From: Deltaproteobacteria bacterium
GTDB lineage: Bacteria > Myxococcota_A > Polyangia > HGW-17
Direction of reading: 5' to 3'
Assembly: GCA_016937155.1 (NCBI GenBank)
Contig: JAFGWM010000084.1
Coordinates: 1 to 60,417 of the forward strand
DNA: 60,417 nt
The notes beneath the pieces are model-generated. The model searched no databases, had not been told where the DNA came from, and saw only the letters and a program-made list of their open reading frames with translations. Within the stretch, counting starts at the first letter, position 1, and every line of letters begins with the position of its first letter. Below, piece by piece: positions 35,267-42,158 of the stretch. The position numbers and the translations under genes were made by a program.

Positions 35267-36292
35267 TTGAAAACTATTTTATTTATTCTAGCTGGTACAG
35301 TTTTTATCACGGCATGTTCTTTTGATGTTCAGGGGCCGGCTTTACCTATAGAGGTGTGTGACAATGGCCTCGATGATGACAATGATGGTTTTGTAGATTG
35401 TTTTGATATGGATTGCAGCGAGTTTTCCGGCTGTAATACCACGGAAAACTGCAGCAACCAAATTGATGATGACGGCGATAACCTCATTGACTGTGATGAT
35501 CCCGACTGCTCCCAGAATGAAACCTGCATGAGTACGGAAAACTGCTTCAATCAGATTGATGATGACGGCGATAACCTCATTGACTGTGATGATCCCGACT
35601 GTGAAAATCTGGAATACTGTAATCCCACGGAGGACTGTTTCAATCAGATTGATGATGACGGCGATGACCTCATTGACTGTGATGATCCTGACTGTGAAAA
35701 TCTGGATTACTGTAACCCACTGGAAGACTGTTTCAATCAGATGGATGATGACGGCGATGATCTCATTGACTGTGATGATCCTGACTGCGCCACTCAGGAT
35801 GAATGTATTCCTCCTGAAATCTGTGGAAACGATACCGATGATGATGGGGATACCCTCATTGACTGTGATGATCCCGATTGTACCACTGATCCTTCCTGTG
35901 CCCATGATGAAACATGTGATAATCACTCAGATGATGATGGGGATGGCCTTACTGACTGTCTGGATGATGACTGTTTCGGAACCTATACAACCTGTGGTTC
36001 GTGTGATCCATTCAATAATAACGGATGTTCTCAGGATCAGTACTGTTATATCGACAAATATAATGGTTTCAGAACTAAATGTTTTGATGATGCCGGGACT
36101 GCACACCTTTATGATTCCTGTGGAATGGGTAACTCCTGTGAAGAAGGTCTTTACTGTACCAGTGCCACCAATCCTGTCTGCCTTGAAATTTGTTATCCAG
36201 GTGTGCTGGATAACTGCCCTTCTGAGGCTCCATGTAAACCATTTACAGACTGGAATATTTATACTGACTGGGGTGTCTGCTGGCCCTGGTGA
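35267..36292 (+). CDS. Acidic Cys/Asp-repeat surface lipoprotein
   Basis: The TTG at 35267 follows a GAGGGGTGG ribosome site and gives a lipoprotein signal with lipobox ITAC. About seven repeats of 31 residues follow, each with the pattern C-x-N-x-x-DDDGD-x-x-DCDDPDC. The spaced Asp residues look like calcium-binding loops and the Cys pairs probably form disulfides. A Cys-rich C-terminal segment of ~110 residues follows. Such repeats are frequent in Myxococcota surface proteins. The function may be adhesion or calcium-dependent structure; no enzyme motif is present. Confidence 0.75.
   Translation: MKTILFILAGTVFITACSFDVQGPALPIEVCDNGLDDDNDGFVDCFDMDCSEFSGCNTTENCSNQIDDDGDNLIDCDDPDCSQNETCMSTENCFNQIDDDGDNLIDCDDPDCENLEYCNPTEDCFNQIDDDGDDLIDCDDPDCENLDYCNPLEDCFNQMDDDGDDLIDCDDPDCATQDECIPPEICGNDTDDDGDTLIDCDDPDCTTDPSCAHDETCDNHSDDDGDGLTDCLDDDCFGTYTTCGSCDPFNNNGCSQDQYCYIDKYNGFRTKCFDDAGTAHLYDSCGMGNSCEEGLYCTSATNPVCLEICYPGVLDNCPSEAPCKPFTDWNIYTDWGVCWPW
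35355..35975 (+). repeat. 93-bp coding repeats (about seven units)
   Basis: The repeats encode the acidic Cys/Asp units. Two adjacent units share a long identical run (starting at 35461 and 35554, exactly 93 bp apart), showing recent duplication or gene conversion within the gene. Confidence 0.85.
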
Positions 36293-36299
36293 GAAATTG

Positions 36300-36328
36300 T
36301 TCCACCCCAATGCATTTTCTGGTATAAA
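36300..36328 (+). promoter_or_regulatory. Candidate promoter for the receiver-mevalonate operon
   Basis: TATAAA (36323-36328) with an extended -10 TGG and a weak TTCCAC 17 bases upstream. The 12-mer TCTGGTATAAAC around it is identical to that in the promoter at 35215-35242. Confidence 0.4.
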
Positions 36329-36377
36329 CGGAAGCCGGATTAATATTTTTATATAAATTGTTCCCATGAGGCTGCTA

Positions 36378-37403
36378 ATGAGTACACAGTACATAGGCCG
36401 TGAAATACTTCTTGTTTCAGAAAACAAACCACTCGTTCAGGATCTTCAAACGGTTCTGTCCAGAGAAGGATTTTTGGTAACAAACATATGTGAGTGGGGA
36501 ACTCTCGAGGATCTCCTGGAAAATAAGTTTTTTATTATTGCCATCATTGATTTTGATATAAAGGCAAAAGGCGATGGTCTTGAAATTCTGGAAATGACAA
36601 AAAAACTTTCTCCGGTAACTCACGTTTTTATGATCACCGCCAGAGAAGATTTCAAGGCAACGGTAAATGCGTTCAGAAGCGGGTGCGAAGATGTAATTCA
36701 CGTACGTCCTGAAGAAATTTTATTCCTTATTGAGAGTATCAAAAAAAGTGCAGCCAGAATTTCCCATGAAAAGGAACGAGATCTTCTGCTCAAGGACATG
36801 TATACAGTTCATAATAATTTTTTCAAAAGAATGCTCTCATTGCATATAAAACTCACAGAAACCGAAGAGGCTCAAAGATACAGAGATGGAGTTGATGACA
36901 GTGAGCTCCCTCCACTTGATATTCTGATTGTTGACAGTGAATCAAATCTAACCCAGGAACTGACTTCTTCTCTGAATGACTCAAAGGGTTGGAATATAAA
37001 AAGCGTGGGCTGGGGCAGCGAAGGTCTTGATCATGGAACTAGTGGAAAATACAAGTTTGTTTTCGTAGGGAAAAATCTTCCGGACTTTCCTTCAAGTATG
37101 GTTGTCTCATCAATAAGTGCATCGAGTCCTGAAACCACAATTATAGTGGTCGAATCAGCCGGTGATGGAAGTTTCAGGTTATCTTCACCCGATTCAGAAG
37201 ATGTGCAGATATCACCTGTTGGAGATATTATTTCCTGGCTGAGAGATAAGCGAATTGATCTGGCTGCCAAATCAACAAAAAAACAGCACATTAAAACTTT
37301 TAAGGCTCAGAATTTTGATTTTCTTCAGAAGTACAGCAAAATCAAATCACGGGTTGAGAAACTTTTTGGAGAATTACTGAAAGATGAATCACAGGGGGAT
37401 TAG
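36378..37403 (+). CDS. Response-regulator-like protein with two receiver-type domains
   Basis: Residues about 5-130 form a receiver domain with a plausible phosphoacceptor in IIDFDIKAKGDG and the switch Thr in MITAR; the usual Lys before Pro is replaced by Arg (HVRPEE). A linker helix follows, and residues about 175-300 look like a second receiver fold that has lost the acidic pocket (LIVDSESN is kept, but VFVGKNLPD stands where the phosphoacceptor should be). No DNA-binding output domain is seen. The start is uncertain: 36378 has GAGG six bases upstream, 36366 is the alternative. Its end overlaps the UbiD-like gene by 20 bp. Confidence 0.65.
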   Translation: MSTQYIGREILLVSENKPLVQDLQTVLSREGFLVTNICEWGTLEDLLENKFFIIAIIDFDIKAKGDGLEILEMTKKLSPVTHVFMITAREDFKATVNAFRSGCEDVIHVRPEEILFLIESIKKSAARISHEKERDLLLKDMYTVHNNFFKRMLSLHIKLTETEEAQRYRDGVDDSELPPLDILIVDSESNLTQELTSSLNDSKGWNIKSVGWGSEGLDHGTSGKYKFVFVGKNLPDFPSSMVVSSISASSPETTIIVVESAGDGSFRLSSPDSEDVQISPVGDIISWLRDKRIDLAAKSTKKQHIKTFKAQNFDFLQKYSKIKSRVEKLFGELLKDESQGD

Positions 37404-38616
37404 TCAGTTTCTGACTTCAGAAAAATTTAAAAGATTTGATTATAATGAAAATTCAAAAGAACGGGGAAATCAACTTTTTCAGGCTACTTCAGGGTTCACA
37501 ACTGAAAACAGCCCTTCAGGGATTAATTACTGCGGTCATATTTATAACAGTATAATACCTGATGCATTTTCTGATCTTGAAACAAAAGCAATATCCGCAT
37601 GGGAAAAACCCGGCACTGTTAAAATAACTGATCTCCCGGATGATTTTAAATTATCTGATTATAACTTCGATGATATACCATTTTTCAGCCTCGGTGAAAG
37701 TATGACTGACTATCTGACCGGAACTGTTGCTGTTATTCCCACCGGGAATTCATGGAATCTGAGTTTTCACAGATTCCAGAAAAAATCTGCAGATACTGCG
37801 GTGGTACGTATTGTAGACAGACATCTTAATGCTGTTTTAAATGAAAGTTCAGATAAAATTCCTGTAAGCTTTATTACAGGGGCTTCTCCTGAAATTGCTC
37901 TTGGCGCATCAATTTCACTTAAGACTCCCGGAGGAGAACTGGAATTTGCAGCGTCCTTAAAAAATGATGATATTCACCTGATAAAATCCGATGAATGGTT
38001 TTTCCCGGAAGACTGTGAACTGGTTTTTTGCGGTTATCTTGAAAAAAACTGTCTACTTCCTGAAGGTCCTTTTGTTGATATTACAGCAACTTCTGATTTT
38101 ATACGAAATCAGCCCCGGTTTAGTCTGAAACACATATATTCAAGACCACATCCGGTAATTCCTCATATTCTGCCTTCAGGTCCCGAGCATGGATATCTGA
38201 TGGGTGAACCAAGGCGACTTCATATTATTTCAGGGCTGAAAAAAAGTGAATTCAATGTACATGATATTTCTCTCACCAGAGGAGGAAGTCACTGGCTGTA
38301 TGCTGTTATATCTCTTGATTATACTGAAAAAACAGATGAACTTTCAGAACTTGTTTTTTCGCTGCATCCTTCTCTCAAGAAGGTTACTTTTGTCAATACG
38401 GATATAAATGTAAACTCTTCAGAACAGGTTGAATGGGCTGAATCAACCAGATGTCAACCCCATCGTGATATAATTGTTTTCAATGATCAGCTAGGTTCCA
38501 GTCTTGATCCAAGTTCTCAAAACGGACAGACATCCAAGTGGTCAGTAAATACACTTGTGAAGGACATTAAAAACTCTGAAAAGTACAGAAGGCAATTGCC
38601 ATTTTTGAAGGTATGA
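37384..38616 (+). CDS. UbiD-family decarboxylase, probable anhydromevalonate-phosphate decarboxylase
   Basis: UbiD enzymes decarboxylate with prenylated FMN. Visible features are GNSWNLSFHR at 121-130 (the family Asn/Arg cofactor and metal region), the RIVDRH segment near 142-147, SFITGASPEIALGA, GGELEFAASL, and the catalytic-loop motif EGPFVDIT at 227-234. At 410 residues it is on the short side of the family. With the following genes the best assignment is decarboxylation of trans-anhydromevalonate 5-phosphate to isopentenyl phosphate, as in the archaeal modified mevalonate pathway. Sequence alone would allow another UbiD substrate; the context decides. It needs prFMN from a UbiX, which is not in the window. 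It lies 3 bp before the AcnX gene. Confidence 0.75.
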   Translation: MNHRGISQFLTSEKFKRFDYNENSKERGNQLFQATSGFTTENSPSGINYCGHIYNSIIPDAFSDLETKAISAWEKPGTVKITDLPDDFKLSDYNFDDIPFFSLGESMTDYLTGTVAVIPTGNSWNLSFHRFQKKSADTAVVRIVDRHLNAVLNESSDKIPVSFITGASPEIALGASISLKTPGGELEFAASLKNDDIHLIKSDEWFFPEDCELVFCGYLEKNCLLPEGPFVDITATSDFIRNQPRFSLKHIYSRPHPVIPHILPSGPEHGYLMGEPRRLHIISGLKKSEFNVHDISLTRGGSHWLYAVISLDYTEKTDELSELVFSLHPSLKKVTFVNTDINVNSSEQVEWAESTRCQPHRDIIVFNDQLGSSLDPSSQNGQTSKWSVNTLVKDIKNSEKYRRQLPFLKV

Positions 38617-38619
38617 GAC

Positions 38620-39753
38620 ATGAGAGATATTTCTGTTCTGGAAAAGATTTTTTCCGGTGAGTTAACCTGCGGCCAGAAGCTGTCTCTGGAGATAATCAGA
38701 GGATTATCTGAAAGCAGTGCAAGTCGATATGTTGTTCCAAGCAGCAGTGCTCAGATAAGTGGAGTGTCTTTTTATAATATTGGACCTGAAGGCATAGATT
38801 TTCTTGATACTTTCGCGAAAAACACCAGAGTCAAAATAAAAACCACATTAAATCCCGGTGCATTTGATACCGATAATCCCGGGAATCATATTAATTCCAG
38901 GGAAGTGGAATTTCAGAAAAAAATATATTCCATATATGAATCCATGGGAATTTCACTTTCCCTGAGTTGCTCACCATATTTCACAGGAAATCTCCCACTT
39001 TACGGCCAGCATATTAGTTGGTCTGAATCCAGTGCGGTGGTTTTTGCCAATTCTGTTCTTGGAGCAAGAACCAACAGAGAAAGCGGTATAAGCGCCCTTA
39101 GCAGTGCGGTAACAGGTTTTACTCCAGCTATCGGGTTACATCTCAGCAAAAACCGGTTTTCCGATGTGGAAATTGATGTAAAGGATAAACTTGACGATCC
39201 AGTGCTTTTTGGACTGCTCGGAGCATGGTGTGGAAAAAACATACCCGGAAAAATCCCACTTTTTCATATGAACACTGATAAACACGTTGGTGTTACTCAT
39301 CTTCAGGCATTGAGTGCTTCAATAATAACATATGGTGGAGCATCCATGTTTCATATAGAAGACTTTACACCGGAATGGAAGGATTATCCGCTCCCACAAT
39401 CTTCAAAATCAGTAACCCTAAAAGACCTTAATTACTTATGGAATGAACTGAGTGATGATTTTGAATATGATAAAAACACACTATTTTTCACCGGTTGTCC
39501 ACATAAAAGCATGGAGGATTCTCTATCTATTATTTCCAGAACAAACAGAACAAATTTTCTGTGTGCTGGCCCTAGGGGTTCATGTAAAATAAATAATAAT
39601 TCCTACATGGCAGGAGGCTGTCTGGCGGTCTCCAGGCTACCGGATAATATCAGGAAAATAGTTACTGACAGCGTCAAGGCAATGTTCTATCTAAAAAACA
39701 GAGGTTTTTCAGTAAAACTGGTATCGGCTGAAGAAATGGATAATCTGAAATGA
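38620..39753 (+). CDS. Aconitase X large subunit, probable phosphomevalonate dehydratase large subunit
   Basis: The aconitase-X core is clear: SAQISGVSFYNIG at 43-55, TTLNPGA at 75-81, CSPYFTGNLP from Cys117, GQHISWSESSAVVFANSVLGARTN in two parts at 129-152, and TGCPHKSMED from residue 291. Cys117, Cys293 and Cys334 are the likely iron-sulfur ligands. The archaeal enzyme dehydrates mevalonate 5-phosphate to trans-anhydromevalonate 5-phosphate; other AcnX proteins dehydrate hydroxyproline. The small-subunit domain is on the next gene, and the IPK fusion there favours the mevalonate role. Length is 377. The stop overlaps the next start as ATGA. Confidence 0.82.
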   Translation: MRDISVLEKIFSGELTCGQKLSLEIIRGLSESSASRYVVPSSSAQISGVSFYNIGPEGIDFLDTFAKNTRVKIKTTLNPGAFDTDNPGNHINSREVEFQKKIYSIYESMGISLSLSCSPYFTGNLPLYGQHISWSESSAVVFANSVLGARTNRESGISALSSAVTGFTPAIGLHLSKNRFSDVEIDVKDKLDDPVLFGLLGAWCGKNIPGKIPLFHMNTDKHVGVTHLQALSASIITYGGASMFHIEDFTPEWKDYPLPQSSKSVTLKDLNYLWNELSDDFEYDKNTLFFTGCPHKSMEDSLSIISRTNRTNFLCAGPRGSCKINNNSYMAGGCLAVSRLPDNIRKIVTDSVKAMFYLKNRGFSVKLVSAEEMDNLK

Positions 39754-40958
39754 ATCAGTCAGTTATTCACGGCAAAAAGATTTTTGGCCACAACATCTCA
39801 GGAGATATACTTTATTCTGAAAATTCACTTTCATTTTACGGTGGAATTAATCCTGAAACTGGAACTGTCGTACAAAAATCCCATCCACTTGAAGGAAAAT
39901 CAGTGGCGGGGAAAATACTGGTTATTCCCTTTGCAAGTGGTTCAACTGTAGGAAACTGGTCCCTTTACAGGCTTGCAAAAAGGGGGCTTGCTCCTGCAGC
40001 AGTCATAATGTCAAAAACTGATAATGTGACAACTGTCGGATGTATTATGGGGAATATTACACTTTTTGCATGCAATAATATCTCATTACTGAAATATATA
40101 AAATCACTGGAAATTAAGGAAAATGAATTATTCATTGACAGCACTGCTGATAAACCTGTGACAGAGAAACTCTTCTCGGAATCAGTTTTTGTAATAAAAG
40201 TGGGCGGAAGCCTGATAACTCATAAGGAAAGTTCTGAGCCTAGTTTTAACCGTGAAAACGCAGAGATTTTTGCTTCAGCATTCTCACAATGGAATAAAAA
40301 GGCAATTCTGATTCACGGGGCAGGCAGTTTCGGCCATTCAGTTGTAAGACAAAAAGGACTTAAAATTTCTTCTGAAGTTAAATCTGATACCATTAAGGGA
40401 TGGTCTGAACTGATTTCACTTCAGTATCAACTGAATATACTTTTTACTGATGTATTGAGAAAATACGGAATAAACCCCTGGCCTGTTCAACCTGACAGTT
40501 TCTTTGATTTCAACAGGGAAGGAAAAATTATCACCACTGGAAATTCACTTTTACAGATTATAAACCGTGGATTTACTCCTGTTTTTTATGGAATACCTTT
40601 TAACTTTGGAAAAAAAACAGGTATTTTGAGTGGGGATGATATTGCTCTCAATCTTGCTGTTTTTCACGGTTTGAAAAACATCATTCATTTTACCTCCACT
40701 GATGGGTTTTATGACCCTGAAACAAAAAACCCCATTATGGAAATTAACCGTGGTAACTGGAATATTCACAAAAACAAACTGCATTCGTTGAATTATGCTG
40801 ATGTTACCGGAGGAATAGGGGGGAAAATAGAATCACTGCTCAAAGCATCAGATAGTGGAATAACAGGTCTGATAACCTCCGGACTCACAACTGAAAAAAT
40901 CATTTCAGCACTTAATCTTGATTCAAATCACACATGGATCAGGCCGGAAAACAGTTAA
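39750..40958 (+). CDS. Fusion of aconitase-X small subunit and isopentenyl phosphate kinase
   Basis: Residues 1-140 are the swivel domain of aconitase X (DUF126): HPLEGKSVAGKILVIP at 45-60, GSTVGNWSLYRL and GLAPAAVI. Residues 147-390 are an amino-acid-kinase domain of the IPK type: VIKVGGSLIT at 148-157, HGAGSFGH at 189-196 with His196 at the place of the diagnostic IPK catalytic His, LSGDDIALNLA at 293-303, and DVTGGIGGKI at 351-360. IPK phosphorylates isopentenyl phosphate to IPP. The two functions are normally separate proteins and flank the decarboxylase step. There is no frameshift or stop between them, and the linker is short. Confidence 0.85.
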   Translation: MNQSVIHGKKIFGHNISGDILYSENSLSFYGGINPETGTVVQKSHPLEGKSVAGKILVIPFASGSTVGNWSLYRLAKRGLAPAAVIMSKTDNVTTVGCIMGNITLFACNNISLLKYIKSLEIKENELFIDSTADKPVTEKLFSESVFVIKVGGSLITHKESSEPSFNRENAEIFASAFSQWNKKAILIHGAGSFGHSVVRQKGLKISSEVKSDTIKGWSELISLQYQLNILFTDVLRKYGINPWPVQPDSFFDFNREGKIITTGNSLLQIINRGFTPVFYGIPFNFGKKTGILSGDDIALNLAVFHGLKNIIHFTSTDGFYDPETKNPIMEINRGNWNIHKNKLHSLNYADVTGGIGGKIESLLKASDSGITGLITSGLTTEKIISALNLDSNHTWIRPENS

Positions 40959-40963
40959 AAAAA

Positions 40964-41920
40964 TTACTCACCTCCTGTACCCATTTCAATACAGACGCCA
41001 ACCGTATTTCCACTCATGATGACATTGCATATTTCATTATCACCGCAGTTACCAAGCTCTCCAAGCCTGCAAAGGCTGGCACATTTACCAAGAGCAGGAA
41101 GACAAATTGAACCCTCCCTGCAGTCTTCAACTGTTGAGCAGTCACCACCTGCATTTGATGTACCTCTATACGGGCTGCAGTATGTCTGAAAATCACCTGT
41201 ACCGGGATTATCAAAATCTATCTCCGGGCGGCACACCATACTTTCAGGACAATCACTTTCCCCTGAGTTTAAGGGTGAACATGTCACATTTAAAATGCAG
41301 TAGCCCAGATTATGACTTTCATAAAGAGCACTTTTGAAAACCATACACAAGGAAGAAGCTGTATCATCAGGCCTAGGACAGTATGTATTATCCTGAGAAC
41401 ACACTGTCACACATGAATTGTCGTTACAGTAAGAACCCTTTGGGCATTCAGTATCGGAATTGCATCTTGAATAATGTGTCCCTGAATTAACCCCGCAGCC
41501 CACTGATGCATTGGAAAGAAAAGTACATGTTCCCTGAGAGCATGAAAAGGAAGGATCTGTGTTCCAGTAACTGTTGCCAATGGTACATTCATCACATGAT
41601 GAATTAAACCTGCAGTCTATATAATCGCAGCTTGACCACTCATCATTGACAGAGTCCATTGAGCATGAATCCGAAGTATTGCAGAAAGCAACTGAAGCAC
41701 ATTCAGGATCTTCACAATCCATCATGGTGTCATTTTCATCATCAACATGGTTGAAACACACTTCCCCATTGATATTTGTAATATTATTGGTTGAATTATT
41801 AACAGTGTTATTAGTGGTATTGTTACTGATTGCAGCATCACTATTATCTTCAAAATCAACAATCAGACTGCATGAGGATACCACCAGCAACAAAACCATT
41901 ACACCAAACAGTTTTTTCAT
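40964..41920 (-). CDS. Cys-rich lipoprotein with an Asn/Thr stalk
   Basis: The ATG at 41920 (GGAG upstream) gives a signal peptide ending in lipobox VSSC; the frame extends to 41992 but that N-terminus has no signal. After the lipobox comes an acidic linker and an Asn/Thr-rich stalk (NNTTNNTVNNSTNN), one Cys/Asp motif (DCEDPEC) like the repeat lipoprotein at 35267, and a long Cys-rich disulfide domain. The function is unknown. It converges with the mevalonate operon, with only 5 bp between the two stop codons. Confidence 0.7.
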   Translation of the reverse strand: MKKLFGVMVLLLVVSSCSLIVDFEDNSDAAISNNTTNNTVNNSTNNITNINGEVCFNHVDDENDTMMDCEDPECASVAFCNTSDSCSMDSVNDEWSSCDYIDCRFNSSCDECTIGNSYWNTDPSFSCSQGTCTFLSNASVGCGVNSGTHYSRCNSDTECPKGSYCNDNSCVTVCSQDNTYCPRPDDTASSLCMVFKSALYESHNLGYCILNVTCSPLNSGESDCPESMVCRPEIDFDNPGTGDFQTYCSPYRGTSNAGGDCSTVEDCREGSICLPALGKCASLCRLGELGNCGDNEICNVIMSGNTVGVCIEMGTGGE

Positions 41921-42054
41921 GACTATTTCTCCAGACAACATCACCTTAAGAATTAACTTCCCATTGGTCAATAAGGATATAACACCAGACACTATAGCAC
42001 ACCAGACTCCTAAATTTCAGAGTAATAATATCGAGTAAATCGAGAAAATTTTAA

Positions 42055-42068
42055 CCAGTATATACTGG
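42055..42068. promoter_or_regulatory. Perfect 14-bp palindrome CCAGTATATACTGG
   Basis: A self-complementary operator-like site lies about 90 bp upstream of the acyl-CoA synthetase gene and 135 bp upstream of the Cys-rich lipoprotein start, in the divergent region 41921-42158. It contains TATACT, which could act as a -10 element, but no matching -35 is clear. Confidence 0.5.
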
Positions 42069-42158
42069 AATATTGGGTAAAAATGTTCTAGTGTCAGACC
42101 CAGTTATGTATGAATTATTTTCTAACACATTGTTTTTTTAACATTTCAGGAGGAATCA

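Noticed and set aside
35342-35926. Minus-strand frame opposite the acidic repeats
   Set aside because: Ile/Val low-complexity product caused by the repeats on the other strand; no ribosome site.
38620-39753. AcnX as hydroxyproline dehydratase
   Set aside because: Possible for isolated AcnX, but the direct link to UbiD and the IPK fusion favours the mevalonate role.
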